64,000 nucleotides of DNA from positions 10,527,001-10,591,000 of the forward strand of contig NC_086192.1 in the NCBI RefSeq assembly GCF_023053635.1, read 5' to 3'. Both the position numbers and the translations under genes were made by a program. How positions within the stretch are numbered: the stretch's first letter is position 1; each line of letters begins with the position of its first letter. This document shows, piece by piece, positions 11,700 through 22,800 of this stretch. Under the pieces are notes generated by a model. That model was not told where the DNA came from and ran no database searches. It was given only the letters and a program-made list of their open reading frames with translations. Origin of the DNA: Elgaria multicarinata webbii. Taxonomy: Eukaryota > Chordata > Lepidosauria > Squamata > Anguidae.

Positions 11700-11817
11700 C
11701 ATCCCAGGCGGCGGCTACTGCAATTCCCATCAGCCCCAGTCAGTGCAGCCAAGGGGCAGGAATGCTGGGAGTTGTAGTCCAACAGGTTTGGAGGGCACCA
11801 AGTTGGGAAGGCTGCCT
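11700..11817. mobile_element. Palindromic MITE, ACTACAACTCCCA family
   Basis: CAATTCCCATCAGCCCCAG faces an intact ATGCTGGGAGTTGTAGT (11762-11778) with the outer arm GGAGGGCACCAAGTTGGGAA. Its left outer arm is shortened against the preceding copy. Confidence 0.75.
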
Positions 11818-11825
11818 TAGTCCAT

Positions 11826-12085
11826 TGCGTCATTTATCATTGCATTTATATGCCGCCTTTTTTCCTGCAAGGAACCCAAGGCAGTGTACATAATCTTCCT
11901 CGTCACTTTATCCTCACAACAACAACCCTGTGAGGTGGGTTGGGCTGAGAGTCTGTGACTGGCCCAAAGTCACCCAGTGGGTTTCCATGGCCGAGTGGGG
12001 ACTAGAACCCGGATCTCCCGACTCCCAGTCCGACACTCTAGCCACTACAGTGTGCCCCTCCAGATCCTTATTTACAACATTTATA
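11826..12085 (-). mobile_element. CORE/MIR-like tRNA SINE
   Basis: The B-box complement GGACTAGAACCCGG lies near 11999-12012. The core CCTCACAACAACAACCCTGTG, GGCCCAAAGTCACCCAGTGG and a 3' tail with AAGGCAGTGTACA are all in reverse orientation. It is nearly full length. Confidence 0.75.
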
Positions 12086-12189
12086 TACCACTCCACATCT
12101 AAACAGATTCCGGGCCAGTAAACAATAAGTTAAAAATAAGAAAACTCCATATTGGAGGAGCCTTCCTCTGCATCCCGCCAGTATGAGAC

Positions 12190-12365
12190 ATACATTATGA
12201 TGGGGCATGGCAGAAGGCCTTCTATGTTGTGGCACCTCGCTTGTGGAACACCCAACTAGTGCAGACGTTGGCTTCACTTCAGCACCGTTAAAACATGGCT
12301 TTTTATCTTCTGTGCAATGCTCTAGGAGCCTTTTCGGCTGAAGAGCAACGTAATTATAGAGCGGG
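12190..12365 (+). mobile_element. L2/CR1-clade LINE ORF2 C-terminal remnant
   Basis: It matches the AFxVAAPRLWNxP-type C-terminal segment seen in other copies (here around AGAAGGCCTTCTATGTTGTG), followed by a tail ending near TTATAGAG. It abuts the following CR1-like copy. Confidence 0.45.
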
Positions 12366-12366
12366 A

Positions 12367-12951
12367 AAAAGTGCAGAAAAGGGCAACTAAAATGATTAAG
12401 GGGCTGGAGCACTTCCCGTATGAGGGAATTTTACACCAACAGGGATTGTTTACCTTGGAGAAGAGGAGGCTAATGGGAGACATGATAGAGGTGGACAAAA
12501 TTATGCATAGTATGGAGAATGTGGCTAGAGAGGCATTTTTCTCCCTCTCTCAAAATACTAGAACCCAGAGTCATCCCATGAAACTGGTGGGAGATTCAGG
12601 ACAAATATAAGGACTTCTTCATACAGCACATAGTTAAGTTATGGAACTCACTGCCACAGGATGTGGTGATGGCCACCAATGTGGATGGCTTTAAAAGGGG
12701 GTTGGATAAGTTTCTGGAGGCAAAGGCTCTCAATGGCTACTAGCCCTGATGGTTGTGTGCTATCTCCAGTATTCGAGGCGGTGAGCCTGTGTGCACCAGT
12801 TGCTGGGGAACATGGGTGGGAGGGTGCTGTTGCACCATGTCCTGCTTGTTCATCCCTGACCGATGGCTGGTGGGCCACTGTGTGAACAGAGTGCTGGACT
12901 AGATGGACCCTTGGTCTGATCCAGCATCAGGGCTCTTCTTACGTTCTTATG
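12367..12951 (+). mobile_element. CR1-like LINE, 3' end
   Basis: The start encodes QKRATKMIKGLEHFPYEG...LFTLEKRRLMGDMIE, the CR1 ORF2 C-terminus. A 3' UTR follows with ATGGAACTCACTGCCACAGG, GGCTACTAGCCCTGATGG and CAGTTGCTGGGGAACATGGG, ending TTACGTTCTTATG. This is the longest CR1-like copy here and is 5'-truncated, as is usual for LINE insertions. Confidence 0.8.
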
Positions 12952-13895
12952 GTGCACATCATCCAAGGAGGTTGGACCACCCTGCTCCCTTGCAATGTGT
13001 TTTGGGTTCCCGTCAGCTCAGGAGCGTCAGCAACTGACACCATCAACACACTGAACAATTGGGGATTAAAGCAACACTATTGAGGATGCCGCACAGGAAG
13101 TGGTAAGAAATTATTTGCCTTCCTGAATTTGTCATCGCTGCTCAGTTTGCAAACAAACCCTTTGAAAAAAAAAGTGTCAAAGATGTGAAAAAAAAGAGTT
13201 CATGTGCGTATCAACATGTCAACTGGCCAGAGAAGAAATTCCCAGGAGAAAAACGCATACGCGCGACATCCCATAAAGCTTGGAAAGGAGTGTTTTGTTT
13301 TAGTAACACGCAATTTAGATTTACAATTTAACGATCAGACAATCTGTCAATGGTTTTTCGAAGCGCATGTCTCACAATCGTTGGTCTCCTATTTATTAGC
13401 ATTCTAGCTATGTTGAATCTCTGCCAACATCCTTTTTAGAATTGCAGGGGTGAGGAGGAAACTGAGCAAAAATTGGGAAACCGGTCATGGGAAAGCAACC
13501 TGACCATCTAGGGGAACCTGGAAGCCAGGTTTGGCCCCTGGGCTGAAGTCTGCACCCCCCTGGTCTAGGTTGTTAGTCTTCTGGTTTGAGCTGCCTGCAA
13601 TTCCATCTCTGATCAGCAGCTATGGCGGTGCTGTAGTTCAGGCTCCTGGTTTGAGCTCAGCAGCGACATCTCCCTGCGTTTAAACACTCTGTTTACGTCT
13701 TTTACTTAATACCTGGGTGGAAGGTATGTATATGCATTATGTGGGAGGGAGGGAGAGCAAGTGAACAAAACAATCGCTAAAGCACTACGTAAATTAAATG
13801 CTACATAAATTATAGAAAGCCATTAGGAACATAGGAAGCTGCATTAAGTGGAGTGGGACTGTTGGTGCAGCTAGCTTACTGTTGTTTATGCCGGT

Positions 13896-13993
13896 CTTCT
13901 CCAAGCTGGCGCCCTACAGATGTGTTGGAACTACAGCAAGCATGTCCAATGGTTAGAGACTCTGGGAGTGGCCGTCCCAAATATCTGGCAGGC
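13896..13993. mobile_element. Palindromic MITE, ACTACAACTCCCA family (degraded)
   Basis: CTCCAAGCTGGCGCCCTACAG and GATGTGTTGGAACTACAG face CTCTGGGAGTGG and ATCTGGCAGGCACCAT; the middle is eroded. Confidence 0.5.
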
Positions 13994-14173
13994 ACCATAT
14001 TCTCATAGGGGGCAGGGGAGAACAGGTGGAATTGGACTGAACATCCCAAAATGAGGGTGGGAAGTTCTCATGATGCACCAAGGTGGGGCCTGCCTGTGAC
14101 CTAGAATGTGCACGCATTGATTGAGGTGGAGAAACTATTCAGGGGGAAACGTCGCATCCCATCCCTGATATTT

Positions 14174-14345
14174 AAGAACATAAGAAGAGCCTTGCTGGAT
14201 CAGAACAAGGCTCCATCTAGTCCAGCACTCTGTTCACACAGGGGCCAACCAGCTGTTGACCAGGGAATCACCAGCAGGCACCCTCCTGCCCATGTTCCCC
14301 AACAACTGATGTATATAGGTTTACTGCCTCTGATCATAAGAACAT
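14174..14345 (-). mobile_element. CR1-like LINE 3' tail
   Basis: It begins AAGAACATAAGAAGAGCC and carries CTCCATCTAGTCCAGCACTC and CCCATGTTCCCCAACAACTG, the reverse complement of the 3' end of the copy at 12367-12951. Confidence 0.7.
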
Positions 14346-14654
14346 CAGAAGTGCCATGCTGCCGACGGCCTCCTAGCAGACTCAGGCTCCCAGCACAGAA
14401 CCATCTCACCCCCAGCTGCAACATCTTTTTGGGACTGGGAGCTTAAGAGGTCGCCGCTGAAGGGGGTGACACCAAGGCGAGGGCCTGTCCCCTTGTTTGT
14501 TTTGTTTTCTCTCCCTACTGACTTATAATTTTGTTGTGTATTTAAATATATATATATATTTACATTTCTTTTCCTATTTTTTAAAAATGTATGTTTTAAA
14601 CTTCGTAATACCACCTTGAGGCCCAGTATTTGGCAAAAGTTGGGATACTAATGA

Positions 14655-14850
14655 TGATGATGCTGGATCAGACCAAGGGTCCATCTAGTCCAGCACTCTG
14701 TTCATACAGTGGCCAACCAGCCATCAGCCAGGGATGAATAAGCAGGACATGGTGCAACAGTACCCTCCCACCCATGTTCCCCAGCAACTGGTGCACACAG
14801 GCTCACTGACTCGAACACTGGAGATAGCACACAACCAGCAGGGCTAGTAG
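14655..14850 (-). mobile_element. CR1-like LINE 3' tail
   Basis: CTGGATCAGACCAAGGGTCC through AGCACACAACCAGCAGGGCT matches the same tail. It is preceded by a plus-strand LINE tail (about 14600-14655) ending in a GATGATGAT run. Confidence 0.7.
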
Positions 14851-15237
14851 CCTTCCTCCCTAGACACAGGTTTCTGTGCCTACGGCTGAGGTCATGGATG
14901 TACAATCCAATCCATCTCCACAGGTGAGGAATGACTCCAGTAATCTCTCTTGAAGCTGATGGGTTGCTCTCTTCAGACGTTTTGGCGCACCATGCTGGTC
15001 AGCGGCAAATGATCTTTAAAAGCGATACTTAAGAAGGAGGATGCCACCTGAAGGAAAGTCCTGGTTCTTGGCATTACCTGCCTGTAAAATGAGTTCCTGG
15101 GGTTAGTAACGAGCATTGAAGATTTGGGGGCTCATTACTGTCTCCTTGAATCACGTTCTATTTCTTGGAACTGCAGCTGAATCAAAGCAATCTTTTTTTT
15201 CGGAAACAATGTGTTTTCACACGGGTACCCGCATTGT

Positions 15238-15480
15238 CATAAGAACATAAGACGTGCCATGCTGGATCAGACCAAGGGTCCACCTAGTCCAGCACTCTGT
15301 TCACACAGTGGTCGGCCAGGGACCAACAAAGCGCCCAGAGAGCTTCGGCTATTGGGCGGTATAAATATGTAATAAATAAATAATAAATAAATAATAATAA
15401 TAAATAAAGCAGGCCATGGTGCAACAGTACCCTCCCGCCCATGTTCCCCAGCAACTGGTGCACACAGGCTTACTGCCTCA
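15238..15480 (-). mobile_element. CR1-like LINE 3' tail, interrupted by another LINE tail
   Basis: Outer parts (15238-15328 and 15411-15480) match the CR1-like tail in reverse. Between them, 15330-15410 is a plus-strand LINE tail (GCGCCCAGAGAGCTTCGGCT, ATTGGGCGGTATAAATATG) ending in an AATA/AAT microsatellite. The outer element resumes with AGCAGGCCATGGTGCAACAG. Confidence 0.7.
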
Positions 15481-16429
15481 CCTCAATAAAATAAAGTATA
15501 AAGTGACTTCCTGGCCTCAGGCTTACAAACTAAAAATCAGGGCACGAAAGGAAGAAGGGAGGAGGAAGTCAAACACTCGGGCGCCCGTTCTTAAAGTTAG
15601 AATTGCAACAGCCACATGGTATGAAAATAGTTTCTGTAACCCGATGGAATGATTATTGGTGGATGACAGATGAGGGCGAAGATGAGCCAAATATACCTCA
15701 GCAAGCCCAAAGCATCTCTAAAGTTCCCAACCCAAGCAAGAAGTTTATAGCCTTTGGGTTAATGCCAAGATTTAGGTAGTGGTGGTTTTTTTAAAAAAAA
15801 TCCAGCTGTGCCATTCTTTTACTTTGGCATCTTGCAATTCACCATTTCTCAGAACCGTTAGAGGAGGGAGGGGGGGAATTGCAAACACAATACGTGTGTT
15901 CCACACTTTTCAGAATTTCAGCAGAGAGCTGCAGGATTTCTCCATGGCCCGGATAGCATCTTCCGTTCCAAACACCACTGAGCCGCTGCATTGCGGTCCC
16001 ATCACAGACAGCCTAGAGAGACAACTCCTCTCTGCTGAATGAATTCTAATGCACGGGGCTAGAGACCGACAAGGGGAGGAATAAATTGGGTTACTCTGTC
16101 CTCTGGTGGGAAAGAAAACTATTGCAGTCTAACAAAAATCCTCGGTGATGTTTTAACTGGGCCTGCAAGGGGGAACCCGGCTATTATGAGACACAGCGCT
16201 GTTGTTAGTGTCACACTGATGTTTCGCGCATCTATGCAGCATCAAACCACACGAGCCCTCCGTCTAAACTGCATCAGTGTTGCAGCCTTGTTTTACATAC
16301 CTGTTTGCCACGCTTACGCTTTGGACTGGAATGCTCATCAGATCCATTTAATGTTATCATGAGTTACATGTATATAAATACGCATGGTTTGGGTAGGGTG
16401 GGTTGGATCAGAAACAGTGAGGTCAGAGA

Positions 16430-16606
16430 GAAAGGTAACGATTATTTTTCTCAAAATACTAGAACCCAATGGGGTCATCCCATGAAGCTGATTGGTGGGA
16501 GATCCAGGACAAATAAGAGGAAGGACTTCTTCACACAGCGCAGTTAAATTATAGAACTCACTACCACGAGATGTTGGCCACCAATTTAGATGGCTTTTGA
16601 AGGGGG
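16430..16606 (+). mobile_element. CR1-like LINE internal 3' fragment
   Basis: CTCAAAATACTAGAACCCA, CATCCCATGAAGCTGATTGG and AACTCACTACCACGAGATG match 12540-12690. Confidence 0.65.
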
Positions 16607-16925
16607 TGGGATACTTCAAATACTTAAAAGGTTGTCACACAGAGGAGGACCAGGATCTCTTCTCGATCCTCCCAGAGTGCAGGACACGGAATAACGGGCT
16701 CAAGTGACAGGAAGCCAGATTCCGGCTGGACATCAGGAAAAACTTACTGTTAGAGCAGTACGACAATGGAACCAGTTACCTAGGGAGGTGGTGGGTTCTC
16801 CCTCCCTAGAGGCCTTGAAGAGGCAGCAGGACAGCCACCTGTAAGGGATGCTTTAAGGTGGATTCCTGCATTGAGCAGGGGGTTGGACTCGATGGCCTTA
16901 TAGGTCCCTTCCAACTCTGTTCTAT
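16607..16925 (+). mobile_element. CR1 LINE 3' end, classic tail
   Basis: GGCTGGACATCAGGAAAAAC, GGAGGTGGTGGGTTCTCC and GGTTGGACTCGATGGCCTTA lead to CCCTTCCAACTCTGTTCTATGA. The TTCTATGA terminus is the CR1 3' signature. It follows the previous CR1-like fragment head to tail. Confidence 0.85.
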
Positions 16926-17999
16926 GAAACCTATATGTGTAGAAAGCCAAAATTTCAGGAATAGCTACATTTGGGAGGATTTGTAACTGGACTACAAATC
17001 TTCCCCCCAAATGCTTAATACTGGCTTATGCTTTGCTTTGTTCCGTCCATGTGAGCTGAAGACTGGTTCTTTTTACTCAAATTGAACCAGGAGCAGAGAT
17101 TGCCATTTTACCTTCACCTGAACTGAAATTGGATTCACGGGGAACATGTTTCAGCTAGAAGAGGAAACAAGTCAATACAGAACCGTGTGTGTGTGTGTGG
17201 TAGTGTGTCTACTAAAAGTAGAATGCCAAATTGACCCGGCCCAAGCTTCCTGTGAAATAGTCACTTCTTAAATCCATGCCGCTGGTTAGCATTCCATAAT
17301 CATACTTTCAAGATCCCCCTAACATAGGGAGTTGGGTCCCACTTACTAAATACAGAACATGGAAGCCTCTTGACAAATGGGGCTTTTTTTTTGAGGATTG
17401 TTTGATGTGACACTCTAGTATTACAACCCAGACGTGACAGAGCACCAGAGGAGCAAGCTGCATTGATTTGTACAATGAGAAAGCAAAAGAGACAGAGGGA
17501 GACAGAAGAGTCAAAGTAAAATCAAGATTAAATCAAGAATGCCTGTGAATAAAATCTGTGTTCATGGTGAGCCTACAAAGGTAAGAATCAAGACTCTATC
17601 ACACAGCTAGAATAGCTTAAATAAACATTTGAAAAGGTGCTGGCAGCTTTGAAGTGGAATTAGAGCTTTTAAAAGCCCACCTCAGGCAGCTCCAACAGCT
17701 GAGAGGAGGCAGAGTGTTCTTTGATTTGGGAGAAGCAAGTTCATTTTGACGAAGGAAATTGTGTGTCAGAGATACTCTTAAAGAGGCGTTTTTGTTTTTT
17801 TAATTCTCTGACCCAGAGACTGCTACATTACCTCACAGTACAGTGTAAGCTAAACTTAGAGGAGATACTACATAGCATACTTCGGTATGTACATTCTACA
17901 GTTTCTAAAGGAGACTTTTGTCCAGTTTTAAGTCTTTTTAAAGTCACATTTGTATCAAGTCTCTCCAAGGAGTTCAGGATGGTGTAGCCAGGTGTTTCG

Positions 18000-18170
18000 T
18001 TTTTTAATGCCCTGTGTTAGCCTCACAACAGCCCTGTGAGGTAGGCTAGACTGGGGGACTGACTGCCCTAAGCTTTCCCAGTAAGTTTTAAAAATGCAAA
18101 ATCAAGCAGGAATTTGAACTCGGGTCCAAATGCCACACGCTGTTCCCTACACCACACTGGCTCTCTTCGT
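18000..18170 (-). mobile_element. CORE/MIR-like tRNA SINE
   Basis: CCTCACAACAGCCCTGTGAG, CAGGAATTTGAACTCGGGTC (B-box region) and CTACACCACACTGGCTCTC read as a reversed tRNA-type SINE. Confidence 0.65.
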
Positions 18171-19277
18171 ACCTTCCTTGCCCCGTCATTTTAAAAGGCT
18201 TTAATTAAACCGGATGCCTTTTTTTTTTTCTCTCCAGCTGACTGCAAGTCAGAAAACATCCTCATGGAAGGGAGGGAGACCCAGAAGAATGCCTGCACAT
18301 GCAGGGTAGGCGTTTTCATCTTGATTCAACACTTGCTCCAGAAATTCTTTCTTGAGCTCTCCTACCGAAGTGGCAGTATTCCATCAGCAGCAGAAATGCA
18401 CAGAGGTATTTCTAGATACACCAATGATTATTTTTTTTAAAAAATTAGTACTGACAATCTTGTTAAGAATCGTTAGGTTTAAGAGGCATGCAGGTCTGGA
18501 ATCTGAGACCTAGAAGTCCTTCTACGTTCTGAATTGTGCAAAATAAAAGGTTGCAAGCCCTTAAGCTCTTCTGCTCCGGAATTACCACCAATTTTCCGTT
18601 CACAGCTCATGGCTGAGGACCCTCCTTGAAAACCCTTCCAACTGAAGACGTCAGTAGGTCACAGCTGTAGCAGCCTTGTGCAGCGAACTGTCCTGAAGAT
18701 CCCGACATCGATACAACGAACAGCAGCACTACGCGTTAAGTTTTACGGTCCACTTTTGGTCAAAAACACATACACAGAGCCACACAAAACGGCTACCTCC
18801 ATGAGCTGCAACTAGGGACCGGCCATCGGAGCTCACTGGCTTAAAATCTGCCACACCCAGTGATGGCCACAGCGGCAAGGAAGGGACGCAGAGGGGCCGC
18901 GGACTGTGTTTAAATGGAGCTTGCTGCCTGCTGCGATGGGGGGCAGAGGAGGGAGTAGCAGTGGGGTTTCAACCTATCGCTCCCTTCTCAATGGGTCTGG
19001 CAGTGAGGAGTCCTTATTGAGCGGAGACTGTACACTTCACAGGGAGGGTGCTCCAGCTCTTTGCCAATTGCCTGTCTACCTTTCCTGCTCCTGTTCTTTC
19101 CCCTTCGTGTCTTGTTAAGCTACCTGAAATGACCAGGTAATTTTCAGTCCCATTAGCCAGTCTACCAGGAATATTTACATGTTCGATGCATTTTGGAGGG
19201 GGGGGGGAATGTTTTCCATGTGCAAACTTGGTGAAATCTGAGCTACAAGATCTAGCGACAGATAACAGTAAACGAGC

Positions 19278-19372
19278 CTTCCCTAACCCTCCAGATGGGC
19301 AGGACCACACCGCCTGGCCATGATGGGAGTTGTAGTCCAACATATCTGCAGGGCACCACGATGGGGAAAGCC
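19278..19372. mobile_element. Palindromic MITE, ACTACAACTCCCA family
   Basis: CCTTCCCTAACCCTCCAGATG faces the right arm CATGATGGGAGTTGTAGTCC, CATATCTGCAGGGCACC and GATGGGGAAAG. Confidence 0.7.
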
Positions 19373-19716
19373 GCGGTGAATTACGTCTATTGCTTCTACA
19401 AGCTACCCTGTCAGCCGGCCTTTTCCTAGACACGTCTATTAGATTAGTGTACGGCCACTAACCAAGCTATTTACAAACAAAGAAATAAAAAATAAAATGT
19501 AAACTATGCCGTTTAAAATTGTAAATAAATATAGCTGTATACAATCTCTAGAGGTGTAATGACTTAAGAATGAGGTAATAAAACCCAGCTGTTTTACGTC
19601 CGGTGGCCATTATTGAGTGAATGCGTCGCTGAAAGGTTCAGGTAGAACGGAGGGGTCTCCTTGGCTTGTTTTCGTCCATTTCGCCCCCTCTTTGTCAGAA
19701 CTATCCTTGTTTCGTT

Positions 19717-19839
19717 TTACGCGGCGTAAGCGTGTAAAAAGTTCTTCAGCTTTGTGGGGTAGTCTGTCATCACACCTGTTGCTCCCAAATCAAACGCTCG
19801 CTTGTATTCTTGTTCTTCATTGAGTACCCAGATGTAGAC
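19717..19839 (-). CDS. GDPD1: GDPD1 coding exon 10 with stop
   Basis: 123 nt encoding VYIWVLNEEQEYKRAFDLGA through FLHAYAA and TAA at 19719-19717; acceptor CTGCAG|GT. Nearly identical to human until the last residues. Confidence 0.95.
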   Translation of the reverse strand, partial: VYIWVLNEEQEYKRAFDLGATGVMTDYPTKLKNFLHAYAA

Positions 19840-22800
19840 CTGCAGAGAAGAACAGGGAATGATCCGTTCGGAAGCGTAACCGGCACCCGCCTTTCGCATC
19901 CTGCTTTTGGCTTTATGCTTTACTCCTCAGATGCTTACATTCCACCCTTTATTACCCTTCTCCCCACCTTTGTGGTCTCAATGTGTTGAAATACAGATTG
20001 TAAGCTCTTTGGGGCAGGAACTTCTTCTTTTGCTTGTATTATTCTCAACTGCCATGTACATCAATGGATGGAGATTTAATGTTTACTCTGTCATTCGACT
20101 TTAAAACGCTCTCAAGGAGACTTATGAAAAAAATGTATCGCACAACTCTGGCATCTGGGCTGTCTTCTTCAGCTAACAAGGGACAGGAAGAACCAAATGG
20201 CAGCTGGTCCCAGCCAGGTCAACAGAGGGGACCCCAAACTGTACCACTTCCCCTCCAGTACGGCCAGGTGGAATGGCTGCACACATACACACAGCTAAGC
20301 TTCACAGCCTGCTATGGTTTGTCATTGCCAGCTGCCCTGCTGTTTACCCAAGTCTTCTGGAAAATGCAGAGAACTCGCGGGAAGGGGAGGATCTATTCTT
20401 GTAAAGACCTGCTCACTCTCTGAATTTGTGGAAAACTTGTAGCAGAAGGAATTTTTCTTCCCAGGTCAGGGGCAGTCATACAAAGTGGAGGGATGCTGAC
20501 CTCCAAAAACTAGATTTGCGGACTTCTATATGCCAGCCGTTGCATTGGCATTTTTAATCCAACTAAACTGGAAATGCTGGGGGGGGGGGGAGATGGTTCC
20601 AAAATGGCGCTCCCTCCTCTCCTCGCCCTTAGTTTTTTTCATGCGAAATGGTTTCAAATCAGGAGGGCCCTCTGCTAATGACAGTCCGATTCTCGTCTTG
20701 TCCTGTAGTTAGGCAACAGCTAACAACAGCTCTCATGAATTCGTTAGGCTATCTGTGTGTTATTTCTCGTATCCAGGGCTTCCAGGCTATAGTAGGACTC
20801 TTACTAATTGGGGTTAACGGGTTCAGTTGAGTGTTTGTGAGAACTTTCTCCCCACAAAAGCCTGAGAAGCTAGCTTGTGATTAGCTAAGAATGATCGGTC
20901 AAAGGTTTTGGGGGTATAAAACCAGGGGGACTGTAGCTGCCCATCATCTCTGTCTAGTTCTAGATGACCCCTTTCCTTGTCTGCTGGTTTCTGAGATTCT
21001 CTTGTATTGAAGATTTGTGCCGTGGTACATATAGACAGGTCTAGCCAGCTTTGGTTTTTTTTTTGCTTTGTAAGTACTGTTTCCAAATGCTGCGGTGCTT
21101 GGTGTGTGTATTATCCTTTCCTCCACTCCCTTTCCCTGTTTTGTAAATGAACTTACCAACTTTCATAATTGAACGTCTGCGCTTTATTCCAAGTAAGCCT
21201 TGGTACGAAATGCAGAACTTTCGGCTTGGTTATTGCTGCCGTTTTAAGGTTCCAGGTCTAGGACATTGAAATAGAGGGTGCTGGCTTGGGGCCTCATTTC
21301 TTAAGCCCCAAGCTTACGGTGTCCCGTAAGGTCTGAGGGTCCCCTGGCTCAAGCTGAGTCGGGTGTAAGGGATGGCAGCAGCCTACCTTGCTGAGATGGT
21401 GGGTGAGCCTGAACAATCTTTTGACTCTGCCGGCACTGCTGGGAATCAGGGCAGCCCCCTGCTTTCCCGTTGGCATTAGGCAAGCTATTCTCCTAGCCTA
21501 AATGCCACATTTGTAACAGGATGCAAATTGTTGCTTCCCTTACAACAAACTTGTAGGGTGATAGTGGGCAGAATCCGACGCAGTCCTTATGTCAGGTGGA
21601 AACTCTTATTTATGGAATGACTATGTTGGGTCCCACATTCAGTGTGTGCCAAAGTCTTTGGTTTATACAGCACCTTTCCAGAGTCAGAGCTGGGAACAGA
21701 GGAGAGAAACACAGAACTTTACAAAACCTGCGACACATCATACCTGAATTCCTCGAGCAGTGAGGTGGTCAAATAAAGCTTTCCTCATTAGCAATCTGCA
21801 ATAATAGGGATAGCAACGTCATGTATACGCCTGCAGACAAACATTAAGTTCTAAATAGACTGTTCACTGCTCCGAAATCTTGGAAGTATCAATCAATAAA
21901 TAAATAATCAAAGAAGAATGAAAAGTAGGTTTTGATAACCATTACCTCCACTGAAATAGCACTCAAGGTGGCTTACAAAAGTTAATGCACTACAAGTAAC
22001 TTAGCGACATATAAAACACAGCAGCCTTAAAAGCAGGGGAAATTATAGATAATCATAAAAGTATGGGTAAACTGGAAAGACTTTACTAACTACTAATCTC
22101 GTCTGGCAAGCCTACCCAGATGAATTTTAAACCTATGCATTTTTAAGATGTTCTGTTATTTTAATATTGTACCGGCTTTATATGCTCTTTTAATCAGTTT
22201 TATTCATTTGATTTGTATTGTATTATTGTATTTAATGTTGTTCCCTGCCTCGATCCAGAGGGAGAGGTGGGTAAGAAATAACTAAATATTATTATTATTG
22301 CCCGCGGGCAAATTTTAGCTCAGTTTTGTCTGGCAGTGGCCCTCCGGGGTCTCCAGCAGAGAAAAGGGCCTTTTTCATCACTGGGCTACTTGGTCCTTTG
22401 AACTGGAGATGCTGGGAATTGCACCTGAGACTGCCTACATGACTTCCATCCCAAGCCAGCACTTGGTATGTAGCCAGGAGGAGGAGTTTCTGCACAAGTC
22501 ACATGTCCAGATGTGCCTTCTGACTGGAAGGCCAGGGCAGGGCAAGGAATCATGGCAACAGGCAACGAACAACTTCATCAGACAGGAGGCATTTCTGCAG
22601 CATCTCTGCATCAGCAGCAACTGAATGATTCAATTGCATCTGATGCCAAAGAGCAAATTAATTAGCCACCAGCTAGTAAAAGTTGCATTTGTGATTTATG
22701 TTTATTACTGCATTTATATCCCAGCCCTTTTCCTCATGCAAGAAACCCAAAGCAGTTTACACTGTCCTTCAGCTCACCATTTTTAACCTTGTGAGGCAAA

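Larger units (their letters stand above)
12952..19716. other. Intergenic, GDPD1 3' end to putative YPEL2 promoter
   Basis: I see no exon with a recognisable product. Listed separately: MITE fragments, CR1-like tails and SINEs. The GDPD1 3' UTR must occupy the upper end, but I see no clear minus-strand AATAAA close to the stop codon. About 13000-13890, 15500-16300, 17000-18000 and 18200-19270 show nothing I recognise beyond low-complexity runs. Confidence 0.6.
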
